From a virus: a stretch of DNA of 38,268 nucleotides. The stretch spans positions 1 to 38,268 of IMG/VR virus record IMGVR_UViG_3300024520_004183. One strand, given 5' to 3'. The position numbers and the translations under genes are program-made. Below are positions 1 to 5,501 of the stretch, in pieces. The notes under the pieces were generated by a model. The model did no database searches. It saw only the letters and a list, made by a program, of their open reading frames with translations, and was not told the origin of the DNA. Every line of letters starts with the position of its first letter. Positions within the stretch are counted from its first letter, which is position 1.

Positions 1-101
1 CAGTGAGAGTGGTCCATGCATCTAAACTCCTCCCCCCCTCCTGTGATATCTTTGTGCACATCATCCTCTGACTGCACATTTTTGTCGTTGTTTTTGTTCA
101 T
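1..101 (-). CDS. Possible partial small acidic protein, open at left edge
   Basis: A leftward frame starts at an ATG (complement of 99-101) and is still open at base 1. The visible part is about 33 residues, polar and acidic, with a Gly-Gly-Gly-Glu-Glu stretch, one Cys and a cluster of His. It follows the Ala/Ser/Arg-repeat gene in the same direction, so it would belong to the leftward unit. I do not recognise it. If base 1 joins base 38268, the frame would run deep into the 37865-38221 gene, which argues against it; a purine-rich GGAGGAG at about 43-49 (minus) could instead serve another start. Confidence 0.3.
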   Translation of the reverse strand, partial: MNKNNDKNVQSEDDVHKDITGGGEEFRCMDHSH

Positions 102-123
102 GTTGCTTGTAGTGACGTTGTCA

Positions 124-819
124 TTACGTGTTCAATCCACTAATCTCCAATACCTTTTGGTGACATTTCTGGAATATAGCAGACCGCGCAGCAGACCGCG
201 CAGACCGCGCAGTATACTCCACAGACCGCATAGCATACCGCGCAGCAGACCACGCAGACTCCGAAGACTCCGCAGACCACGCAGACCACGCAGTAGACCG
301 CGCAGCATACTCCGCGGCAGACTCCGTAGACCGCGCAGCAGACCGCATAGCATACCGCGCAGCAGACCGCGCAGACCGCGCGGCAGACTCCGCAGACTCC
401 GCAGCGAACCGACTTGAGGCAGTATCTTTATCTTTCTTTAACACTTTTTTGGCAGCCTCGATCGCTTCTCGTGGACGGAAATCATTAGGGTACTTGTCTT
501 CGTAATTCTTCAATACGAGCTCTGCCGCATATATGGATAACCCCACAGAGTTTTTCTTTGTCCATTTCTTCCATTGTATAATGCGCATTTCAGACCAAAC
601 TTCTTTATCTGACTCCGCTATGGAATCCCCACGGACCTCTACCACGGCCACGTAGCCGGGAGTTACGTAACCCATCGCATCAATGATATTTTTACTACAA
701 TGGAAACCTTTTTCACAAATAGAAATAGCGTCCTCCTTGTACCACTTATTGAGCTGGTACTTATGTCCGTGAGGAGCTTTGTCTACGGGGAGCGTTTTGT
801 ATCGTATGTTTGTTTCCAT
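124..819 (-). CDS. Phage protein with Ala/Ser/Arg triplet-repeat tail
   Basis: This is a 231-residue protein. Residues 1 to about 130 form an ordinary globular domain (it begins METNIRYKTL and has a conserved-looking EKGFHCSKN segment). It resembles the uncharacterised phage N-terminal domain often followed by SA-rich repeats; I recall it as DUF7666-like, but that name is from memory. Residues 135-215 are low complexity: repeats of the type xSA/AxR with scattered Trp, Tyr, Glu and Met, and almost no Pro or Gly, so a long alpha-helix or stacked helical repeat is likely. The DNA is a degenerate array built on cgcagac-type words (180-410). No clear Shine-Dalgarno sequence precedes the ATG. Function unknown; confident as a gene. 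Confidence 0.8.
   Translation of the reverse strand: METNIRYKTLPVDKAPHGHKYQLNKWYKEDAISICEKGFHCSKNIIDAMGYVTPGYVAVVEVRGDSIAESDKEVWSEMRIIQWKKWTKKNSVGLSIYAAELVLKNYEDKYPNDFRPREAIEAAKKVLKKDKDTASSRFAAESAESAARSARSAARYAMRSAARSTESAAEYAARSTAWSAWSAESSESAWSAARYAMRSVEYTARSARSAARSAIFQKCHQKVLEISGLNT
180..410. repeat. Degenerate tandem repeat encoding the SA-rich tail
   Basis: Short words such as cgcagac, cgcgcag and tccgcag recur in a 9 to 15 base pattern throughout this interval. They are read on the minus strand as Ser-Ala-Arg/Glu/Trp triplets. The frame is kept while individual units vary, which suggests expansion by slippage or recombination under protein-level selection. The opposite strand also stays open as an Arg-Pro-rich frame, which I regard as a by-product. 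Confidence 0.8.
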
Positions 820-843
820 GTTAGATAAGATTCAATTAAAGTG

Positions 844-871
844 GGAGGTGATACGAAAGTGTATCACCTCC
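844..871 (-). terminator. Perfect 11-bp hairpin between two leftward genes
   Basis: Arms 844-854 (GGAGGTGATAC) and 861-871 (GTATCACCTCC) pair perfectly around a 6-base loop. It lies between the secreted-protein gene and the SA-repeat gene. In the leftward direction only a weak T-rich stretch follows, so it may be an inefficient terminator or an RNA-processing stem. One arm is SD-like and the other equals the anti-SD tail of 16S rRNA. Confidence 0.5.
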
Positions 872-879
872 AATGTGTA

Positions 880-1527
880 TTACCCGGCTCTACCGATGTT
901 TTTGCACATAACAGCATAGTAATCCCTACCGTAGTGGTTTACGACTGAACCAATAAGACACTGTTCTGCCCTTCCCTCAAAAGCGAAAAGAAACGTTTCA
1001 CCATGAGGGGCTGTCACAACGACGGGACCACTCAGTAACGTGCAAGCAAAGGGAACCTTCTGGCCCGGCATACCTGCCATCAATTTGAGCATGAGGTATG
1101 CAGGCTTGGGGCCGTCAGTCAGTAAGACATCAACAAATTCTGAGATTTGTTCAAGAGTCTCACACGCGGGGGCAGCTTTCAACATGACAAACTGTCCCCG
1201 ATCGTCCATGGCTTGCTTGAGGTTTTTATTCCAAACCATCATAATAAAGCCTTCGATCTCCTGTGTGACATCCACTATGGCCTCGACCCCTTGCTCACCA
1301 AAGAACAGGCGAAAGTCGCGGCCCTTATAGGTATGATTAGAACATTTGTTCCAATCCGGATACCAGACATAGTTGCAGTCATACACATCACCGACGCGAT
1401 TGTCGAGAGTGAACAGTGTGGGCGATATTTCCTCACCCTTTGCTTCGTCAGCATATACTGGCGTAATACACAATATTGCGATTAAAAGAACTACTAGGAG
1501 AAGTAGATAATATATATAGAGTTTCAT
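880..1527 (-). CDS. Secreted protein of unknown function, cysteine-containing
   Basis: This is a 215-residue protein with a clear signal peptide: MKLYIYY, then a hydrophobic core to about residue 22, then a signal-peptidase I site after VYA (residue 26 or so). The mature part has cysteines near residues 50, 62, 142, 161, 190 and 208, compatible with disulfides outside the cytoplasm. The start is supported by a strong ribosome-binding site (AGGAGAG, about 7 bases upstream on the minus strand). I do not recognise the family. A secreted product in a leftward early-type unit could act at the host envelope, for example in exclusion of other phages, but this is inference only. Confidence 0.75.
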   Translation of the reverse strand: MKLYIYYLLLLVVLLIAILCITPVYADEAKGEEISPTLFTLDNRVGDVYDCNYVWYPDWNKCSNHTYKGRDFRLFFGEQGVEAIVDVTQEIEGFIMMVWNKNLKQAMDDRGQFVMLKAAPACETLEQISEFVDVLLTDGPKPAYLMLKLMAGMPGQKVPFACTLLSGPVVVTAPHGETFLFAFEGRAEQCLIGSVVNHYGRDYYAVMCKNIGRAG

Positions 1528-1544
1528 TAGAACTCTCCTGTTGC

Positions 1545-1562
1545 TCAGGGATTATTCCCTGA
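1545..1562. terminator. Short hairpin in intergenic gap
   Basis: TCAGGGA (1545-1551) and TCCCTGA (1556-1562) form a 7-bp stem with a TTAT loop, directly upstream of the secreted-protein gene. Its right arm overlaps one copy of the 15-base inverted repeat (1560-1574). No strong T-run is seen on either side, so its role as a terminator is uncertain. Confidence 0.35.
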
Positions 1563-1646
1563 AAACTGGATAGGTGTGTTTTAATAATGTGGAACATACC
1601 AAGAGTCTCCTCATAATATGCTCCGCACTGAGACCCTTGTAATAGT

Positions 1647-1853
1647 TTAATATCCGTTTCCGTATCCGTATCCGTATCCGTATCCGTATCCGTATCCGTA
1701 TCCGTTTCCGTATCCGTTTCCGTATCCGTATCCGTATCCGTATCCGTTTCCGTCTCCGTATCCGTATCCGTATCCGTATCCGTATCCGTATCCGTTTCCG
1801 TATCCTATGTGTTGCGCTTCTTCAAAACAAGCTAATCGAGTTGTGCTTTCCAT
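1647..1853 (-). CDS. Gly-Tyr/Asn dipeptide-repeat frame
   Basis: This is a 68-residue frame whose first 16 residues overlap the end of the preceding gene in another phase. The rest is an almost pure Gly-Tyr repeat with Asn and one Asp at some Tyr positions. No good ribosome-binding site precedes the ATG at 1853; translation could come from coupling to, or frameshifting from, the 84-residue gene, whose stop lies 22 bases inside. Phage proteins with such GY/GD tails are familiar to me, but none with known function. It may also be a non-coding microsatellite that merely stays open. Confidence 0.4.
   Translation of the reverse strand: MESTTRLACFEEAQHIGYGNGYGYGYGYGYGYGDGNGYGYGYGYGNGYGNGYGYGYGYGYGYGYGNGY
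1651..1805. repeat. Hexamer microsatellite, 25 units of TATCCG
   Basis: Twenty-five contiguous units run from 1651 to 1800, plus a partial unit. Nineteen are TATCCG, five are TTTCCG and one is TCTCCG. All variation is at the second base, the only adenine of the unit. On the minus strand this changes Tyr codons to Asn or Asp while the GGA Gly codon never varies. Confidence 0.95.
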
Positions 1854-2086
1854 ACGTCTTCATTTACATCTAACAATGCAACCGAGGTAAGAATATGGAA
1901 GGTAACTTTCCCCACTTCGTCTAACTGTGTATTTTCTTTCTTGCCTTCGAGGGCAAGTTCGCCAAGGCCCCTTTCTGTTCCCCACCGACGAATGTTATAA
2001 GCATTCGTTAGAGTACACATATCTCCTTCTTGGCTGAATTTACCGATGTAAACCCAACCTCGCTGTAGAATTACAATCTTATTCAT
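1832..2086 (-). CDS. Conserved small phage protein (84 aa), function unknown
   Basis: The sequence has a central IRRWGT segment followed by GLGELA and a late EDVW motif. This matches a small family common in phages that I recall as DUF6948-like (WV-VG ... IR-WGT--GLGELA); the family name is from memory. It looks like a compact beta-rich protein with no membrane segment. The ATG is preceded by an A-run rather than a Shine-Dalgarno sequence. It sits between the 15-base inverted repeats with the Gly-Tyr frame. Confidence 0.75.
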   Translation of the reverse strand: MNKIVILQRGWVYIGKFSQEGDMCTLTNAYNIRRWGTERGLGELALEGKKENTQLDEVGKVTFHILTSVALLDVNEDVWKAQLD

Positions 2087-2127
2087 GTTTTTTTAATGAC
2101 CCTATCCAGTTTTCAATGTACAATCCT

Positions 2128-2165
2128 CCAGTCAAAACGGACTGGTGCAGGGGCGCTGTACGCCC
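2128..2165. other. Two adjacent hairpins between leftward genes
   Basis: CCAGTC/GACTGG (2128-2133 and 2140-2145, loop AAAACG) is followed by GGGCG/CGCCC (2151-2155 and 2161-2165). They lie in the roughly 90-base gap between the 49-residue membrane protein gene and the 84-residue gene, on the leader side of the latter. A processing or attenuation role is possible. There is no T-run typical of a strong terminator. Confidence 0.4.
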
Positions 2166-2174
2166 GAGCATCAA

Positions 2175-2324
2175 TCAGTTTATCTTAACTAAGCAATTTC
2201 CTTCTTCGAGAGCAAGGCAGCTCAATACATCCCAATGCATGTCGAGCTTCTTTTCTTGTTTGGCTTCGAGGTATAAGAAACCTGTAACTATAACGGCAAT
2301 AATGATGAGCGTTGAGAGTTTCAT
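2175..2324 (-). CDS. Small membrane-anchored protein (49 aa)
   Basis: It starts at an ATG (2324) preceded by AGAGAAG seven bases upstream; a longer frame exists upstream but would overlap the zinc-ribbon gene. Residues 1-17 (MKLSTLIIIAVIVTGFL) are a hydrophobic signal anchor, followed by a short charged tail with one Cys pair. The ATG overlaps the TGA of the preceding zinc-ribbon gene (ATGA), so the two are probably translationally coupled. Function not recognised. Confidence 0.65.
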   Translation of the reverse strand: MKLSTLIIIAVIVTGFLYLEAKQEKKLDMHWDVLSCLALEEGNCLVKIN

Positions 2325-2485
2325 ATTTCTTCTCTTTTTACCTGTGTTCGAGGCTGATCCCAATAGGCTGAGGTGCACTTGGGGCACACACGCGGTCGTG
2401 TGTTCGTGCGGGGATGCCATTTATGTTCACAGCGTTCACATGTGAAGTTTGGCAGATTATAAACAGTATCCATAAGCGTCTTCAT
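2321..2485 (-). CDS. Small zinc-ribbon protein (54 aa)
   Basis: This short protein has two CxxC knuckles: CERC (residues 16-19) and CPKC (34-37), the latter inside PRVCPKCTSAYWDQPR. The pattern CxxC-x4-W-x-P-R ... P-x-x-CPxC-x-S-x-YW-x-x-PR is a widespread small phage/archaeal zinc-ribbon type, likely binding nucleic acid or a partner protein. Alternative start: Met5 (2473). Its stop overlaps the next start by ATGA, and its beginning overlaps the upstream 55-residue gene by 29 bases, placing it in a tight leftward chain. Confidence 0.7.
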   Translation of the reverse strand: MKTLMDTVYNLPNFTCERCEHKWHPRTNTRPRVCPKCTSAYWDQPRTQVKREEI

Positions 2486-2624
2486 ATTTTTCAATTAGTA
2501 ATTTCCATTCACGCATATTCTTTTCATGTCCACACCACTCAAGCTGGCCATCGTCATCTACCCCCCACAAGGAAAGGTTGCACTGGATTGCTGTGGTTAT
2601 TTCAAAGGCGTTTACTGGCTTCAT
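2457..2624 (-). CDS. Small hypothetical protein (55 aa)
   Basis: This short acidic frame begins MKPVNAFEIT and contains LSLWGVDDDGQLEWCGHE, then a helical WKLLIEKYEDAYG end. The ATG overlaps the TGA of the upstream CxxC protein (ATGA at 2621-2624), typical of a coupled operon, and both neighbours are equally compact. No family recognised. The coherent overlap pattern and residue make-up are the main support. Confidence 0.55.
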   Translation of the reverse strand: MKPVNAFEITTAIQCNLSLWGVDDDGQLEWCGHEKNMREWKLLIEKYEDAYGYCL

Positions 2625-2791
2625 ACGATCTCATTAAGTTCTAGGGCTTCATCTACTTCTCTATCAATCACAACATCGTGATCATTCTCCATCTTCTCCT
2701 GGCCAGCCTCACAGACGCAGTAACCTACTGTGTAGTCGTCGGGACCGTTTGCGTGATGGGCCTTTCCTGTTCCTTCGCAATATTTACACAT
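2621..2791 (-). CDS. Small CxxC/CxC zinc-finger-like protein (56 aa)
   Basis: The protein begins MCKYCEGTGKAHH and has CVC at residues 25-27. The CxxCxGxG knuckle resembles the DnaJ-type zinc-binding repeat and many small phage proteins. Residues 31-56 are acidic and helical. The start lies 4 bases after the stop of the SSB-like gene and the stop overlaps the next gene by ATGA. A metal-binding adaptor is a reasonable guess; function unknown. Confidence 0.6.
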   Translation of the reverse strand: MCKYCEGTGKAHHANGPDDYTVGYCVCEAGQEKMENDHDVVIDREVDEALELNEIV

Positions 2792-2795
2792 GATA

Positions 2796-3464
2796 CTAAA
2801 ATGGCATGTCTTCTGCTGTTATCCCCTCACTTTCAGGGGTCGGATAATTGTCTCCATCTCTAATGTCTGCAGTTAGCTTGTTCTCAAACTTGGGACAGAT
2901 GTTGGTTTCGGTGTATCCAACCAGGAACTTCTTAACTCCCATGAAATACATCTTCCAGTCATCTTTGTCGTATGTACCTTTGTCTCCTTCTGGTTCCGGG
3001 AACCCGTTCACATTCTTTTCTCCGTCATAAAAGAAGTTAGTTAGCTTATCGTCGTCCTGTTTGATAGTCACACCACGGCGGTCTTTTCCGCTGTCGTCCT
3101 GGAAAGCATAAGGTCGTAACCACAACTCCTTACTCAGATCGACGTTGGGTAGAATCTTCATCAAACTTGAACCAAAGTTGCTGCTTGTGTTAGCTGCTAG
3201 TGTAAGTTCGTCGCCATCGGGACCACGGAATGTGGTATAGATTTGTTGTCCATACTCACCGTCGCGGAACTCTACTCCAACAATCTTTCCTACTAGAGAT
3301 GGATAGTGTGCTTCATACTTAGTCACCTTAGCTCCCTCTTTGTTTTCATAAATTCTCTCTTGTGCGTCTGGGTGGTTCCTATCTACCTTCTCTCGGATTG
3401 TCCCGTCTGAGAAGATTGATACATATCGTCCCTTACTTGCTGATTGTAATATTGAATCACTCAT
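2796..3464 (-). CDS. Putative single-stranded DNA-binding protein with SSB-like C-tip
   Basis: This is a 222-residue protein without a close named match that I can recall. Three things point to a phage SSB-like protein: a beta-rich N-terminal two-thirds (GKIVGVEFRDGEYGQQIYTT, OB-fold-like spacing); an acidic C-terminal third; and a final GITAEDMPF that mimics the DDIPF tip through which bacterial SSBs recruit repair proteins. It lies second in the leftward operon, facing recA across the divergent control region. It overlaps the upstream 93-residue gene by 8 bases. An alternative is a generic early structural regulator. Confidence 0.6.
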   Translation of the reverse strand: MSDSILQSASKGRYVSIFSDGTIREKVDRNHPDAQERIYENKEGAKVTKYEAHYPSLVGKIVGVEFRDGEYGQQIYTTFRGPDGDELTLAANTSSNFGSSLMKILPNVDLSKELWLRPYAFQDDSGKDRRGVTIKQDDDKLTNFFYDGEKNVNGFPEPEGDKGTYDKDDWKMYFMGVKKFLVGYTETNICPKFENKLTADIRDGDNYPTPESEGITAEDMPF

Positions 3465-3738
3465 TTTCTTTTCTAATTATGCTCTTAAATGTTTTTTTAA
3501 CTTCATTGATGACAAATTTCTGAGGCTTTGACATCGTCTCATAGACCTCCGGATCCAACTCGTTCTTAGTAATATATCGATCTCGAGCTTTAGCCCATTC
3601 TGCAAAGTTCAGCCCTTCCTTGTCCCCCACCGCCATGAAAAGTTCATCATGCATCTGTACTATTTCGTGGGTTTCTCCTTCGACCGTGGCCTCTATGAAC
3701 GCGTATTCTTTTGTGGGTATACGTATTTTTGCTTTCAT
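3457..3738 (-). CDS. First gene of leftward operon, hypothetical (93 aa)
   Basis: It begins MKAKIRIPTKEYAF at the ATG at 3738. A GTG six bases upstream (3744) is also in frame but lies inside the DnaA-box-like element. The first half looks beta-stranded (IEATVEGETHEIVQMHDEL), the second half helical and basic (KPQKFVINEVKKTFKSIIRK). Being the promoter-proximal gene next to an SSB-like gene suggests an early role in DNA metabolism. I do not recognise it. No Shine-Dalgarno sequence is visible, so it may be leaderless or weakly initiated. Confidence 0.65.
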   Translation of the reverse strand: MKAKIRIPTKEYAFIEATVEGETHEIVQMHDELFMAVGDKEGLNFAEWAKARDRYITKNELDPEVYETMSKPQKFVINEVKKTFKSIIRKENE

Positions 3739-3800
3739 ATCCACAGCTTACACCCATAGGTGGGGTTGTCAAGTATACTTGGTATGGTAAACTGTGGATA
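3738..3800. promoter_or_regulatory. Symmetric divergent control region with two DnaA-box-like sites
   Basis: TATCCACAGCTTA (3738-3750) and TAAACTGTGGATA (3788-3800) are inverted copies matching at 12 of 13 positions. The right site contains a perfect DnaA-box complement, TGTGGATAA (3793-3801); the left site has one mismatch to TTATCCACA. In between are the palindrome AAGTATACTT (3771-3780) and an extended -10-like TGGTATGGT (3780-3788). Each arm abuts the start of one divergent operon (3738 leftward, 3803 rightward). It could be an operator, a DnaA-responsive promoter pair or part of an origin. Confidence 0.6.
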
Positions 3801-3802
3801 AC

Positions 3803-4702
3803 ATGAGTAATGAACTTTTTACCGCAGACTCACAACCCGAAATCCCTATTGTGAAAACTGGTCTGCCAGCCATTGATGCGATCATTGGGGGCGGTTTACC
3901 AAAAGGAAAAATCGCCGAGGTATACGGTTTACAGGGTACTGGTAAGACGACTATGTGTATGCAGATCGCATCTAACGCTCAGTCTCAAGGACTACGCGTA
4001 GTCTGGATTGATCTTGAAAACGCATGGGACCGCCAGTATGCAGAGAACCTCAATGTTGACCTCAAGAAGTTGTTGATGATGAAACCCTCTTATGGCGAAG
4101 AAGCATTTGAAGGCATTGAAAGTATTCTGCGTGAGGAGACAGCCGACTTTATTATTGTAGACTCAGTACCAGCCCTTGCTCCACGGGCGGAACTCGAAGC
4201 AGAGATCGGCAAGCCAACTATGGGCTCTCAGGCAAGGTTGATGTCACAGGGATTACGTAAGCTCATCCCACTACTTGAGAATAGTGGTGTTGTCCTAATT
4301 TTCATCAACCAGCTACGTGTCAATATTATGGGGGGTCAATATGATCCCTACACACGCCCCGGGGGTATGTCTTTGAAGTTCTATGAACGCACCGCACTTG
4401 AATTGAAGAACCGTGGAGGTATAAAAAAGGGGGAAGCTATGATCGGTAAAACGGTGGGCGTTCGGTCGGTAAAGAGTTATTCCACGGCACCTATGAAGAA
4501 AGCAGAATTGCGACTGATCTTTGGTGAAGGTTTCTCCGACGAGGCAGATACACTGGCTGTTGCTATCGAGCTAGGAATTATTACCAAGAAAGGCATCACT
4601 TTCTTTTACGGGGAAACTAAACTCGGCGCTGGTTTGGAGAAGGCGCGACTACATCTAAAAACTTATCCACAAGTGCTTGAAGAAATCAAGAGCAAAATCT
4701 GA
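3803..4702 (+). CDS. recA: RecA-family recombinase
   Basis: This 299-residue strand-exchange ATPase has the RecA core in order: Walker A GLQGTGKTT (42-50), catalytic Glu72 in WIDLEN, Walker B IIVDS (about 117-121), the loop-L1 region APRAELEAEIG with the QARLMSQGLRKL helix, INQLR (168-172), and loop L2 leading to PGGMSLKFY. The carboxyl part keeps the VKSYSTAP...AELRLIFGEG and KARLHLKTYP segments, so only the acidic tail is missing compared with cellular RecA. The ATG at 3803 is preferred; a GTG at 3794 is in frame but lies in the DnaA-box-like element. It is first in the rightward early unit and probably works with the SSB-like and RusA proteins. Confidence 0.95.
   Translation: MSNELFTADSQPEIPIVKTGLPAIDAIIGGGLPKGKIAEVYGLQGTGKTTMCMQIASNAQSQGLRVVWIDLENAWDRQYAENLNVDLKKLLMMKPSYGEEAFEGIESILREETADFIIVDSVPALAPRAELEAEIGKPTMGSQARLMSQGLRKLIPLLENSGVVLIFINQLRVNIMGGQYDPYTRPGGMSLKFYERTALELKNRGGIKKGEAMIGKTVGVRSVKSYSTAPMKKAELRLIFGEGFSDEADTLAVAIELGIITKKGITFFYGETKLGAGLEKARLHLKTYPQVLEEIKSKI
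4663..4671 (+). promoter_or_regulatory. DnaA-box match inside recA end
   Basis: A perfect TTATCCACA lies in the last 40 bases of recA. It is one of three perfect DnaA-box sequences in the window (with 3793-3801 and 17351-17359). It lies about 420 bases upstream of the iterons. A coding-sequence coincidence is possible. Confidence 0.4.
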
Positions 4703-4752
4703 TACACTAACATGGATGTATAAAACGTTGCAAACAATTACATATTTAATTG

Positions 4753-4813
4753 GCAAAAGTCCAGTGAGTATACGGGGTCGCAACTCCCCTTACAGTACTC
4801 ACTGGACTTTTGC
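4753..4813. terminator. Perfect 18-bp inverted repeat after recA
   Basis: GCAAAAGTCCAGTGAGTA (4753-4770) pairs perfectly with 4796-4813; a second GGGG/CCCC stem (4774-4777 with 4786-4789) can form inside the 25-base loop. It sits in the 124-base gap between recA and the putative initiator gene. The 3' side is TTTTGCTTGTT, a broken T-run, so it may be a leaky terminator in either direction. A cruciform or single-strand origin is an alternative given its place just upstream of the replication gene. Confidence 0.65.
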
Positions 4814-4826
4814 TTGTTAGACGCCT

Positions 4827-5501
4827 ATGAAAAGTTTGAGATATAGCACAATACACCATGAGGTACGTTTGATGTTTGAATTAAACATGAATGAATATGC
4901 TGTCTGTGACTCCATATTCCAGATGTCCCGATTATCAAGAAGTGGCAAGTGCGACAAGAGTTCCACTGAACTGGCCTCTTTTTTGGGGATTGATAGAACC
5001 ACTGTATCCAGGGCAATAAATAAACTAGAGGAAAAGTGCCTAATAATGGACATGGAGACCACTTTCCTCTGGGCAGATGCGGTAACATACGTGCAAAATG
5101 CACACGAAATTACTGACACGCGTGCAAAATGCACGCCAAACGTGCAAAATGCACGCCACTCTATTACTAATAACAGTAAGAACAGTTACCCCCTTTCCCA
5201 AGAAAAAGAAATGAAACTAGATTCTGATGGTAATCCCCTGGAGTCTATGGTTTCACAGGGAAAGAAAAAAAGCTGGACAAAGCAATACGAGACTTTCCTT
5301 ACCTGGGCAGAGAAGAGACGCGGGTTCAAGTTTGTGAACCGCACCAGTCAGTACAAGGCGTTGCAGAAGGCACGATTAGCAGAAGTTTCCCCTGAAAAGT
5401 TATATGCCAAGTGGGAACATCTTGAAAGCGACTCCAGGTTCGAGGAGAAAGGCTTTGATTGGCACACCGTTCTATGGGAACTAGATAAAAAACAACCATG
5501 A
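4827..5501 (+). CDS. Putative replication initiator with winged-helix domain
   Basis: In this 224-residue protein, residues about 10-75 form a winged helix of the phage replisome-organiser type: CDKSSTELASFLGIDRTTVSRAINKLEEKCLI is a clear HTH with wing. Residues 85-150 are a polar linker whose DNA carries three 15-base iterons. Residues 155-224 form a basic, aromatic-rich helical domain (SWTKQYETFLTWAEKRRGF). The arrangement (initiator with DNA-binding N-terminus, iterons inside the gene, helicase gene immediately downstream with an overlapping start) parallels lambda O/P-type replication modules. Sequence homology to O itself is not claimed. Confidence 0.7.
   Translation: MKSLRYSTIHHEVRLMFELNMNEYAVCDSIFQMSRLSRSGKCDKSSTELASFLGIDRTTVSRAINKLEEKCLIMDMETTFLWADAVTYVQNAHEITDTRAKCTPNVQNARHSITNNSKNSYPLSQEKEMKLDSDGNPLESMVSQGKKKSWTKQYETFLTWAEKRRGFKFVNRTSQYKALQKARLAEVSPEKLYAKWEHLESDSRFEEKGFDWHTVLWELDKKQP
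5090..5155 (+). repeat. Three iterons, candidate replication origin
   Basis: CGTGCAAAATGCACG occurs at 5121-5135 and 5141-5155, and with one terminal change at 5090-5104. Each unit is itself palindromic (CGTGCA-AAA-TGCACG). The first and third copies share a reading phase; the second is in a different phase and encodes different residues, so it is the DNA, not the peptide, that is repeated. An AT-rich stretch (about 5158-5190) follows and could serve as the unwinding element. Confidence 0.8.

Larger units (their letters stand above)
1560..2115. repeat. 15-bp inverted repeats bracketing a two-frame cassette
   Basis: TGAAAACTGGATAGG at 1560-1574 is repeated exactly and inverted at 2101-2115. 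Between the copies lie the 84-residue gene, the Gly-Tyr repeat frame and a short spacer. Flanking bases on both sides do not match, so the identity ends sharply at 15 bases. No transposase or target-site duplication is visible. It could bracket a moved cassette, or the repeats could be regulatory elements facing each other. Confidence 0.6.

Noticed and set aside
16-417. Rightward Arg-Pro-rich open frame opposite the SA-repeat gene
   Set aside because: It is the complement of a repeat array; its composition follows from the repeat words, and the leftward frame has a globular domain and operon context.
1651-1805. Diversity-generating retroelement variable repeat
   Set aside because: Although variation is confined to adenine, no reverse transcriptase, template repeat or Avd-like gene is in the window; a microsatellite is the simpler reading.
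2116-2445. Rightward 109-residue open frame
   Set aside because: It opposes two better-supported leftward small genes (zinc ribbon and membrane protein) with overlapping starts and a ribosome-binding site; the frame has no recognisable features.
3794-3802. GTG start for RecA inside the DnaA-box-like element
   Set aside because: The added residues are not RecA-like and the bases are better explained as part of the symmetric control site; ATG at 3803 is preferred.
5090-5155. Possible CRISPR-like repeats
   Set aside because: Three 15-base palindromic units with spacing 31 and 20 inside a gene are iterons; unit length, spacing and absence of cas genes exclude CRISPR.
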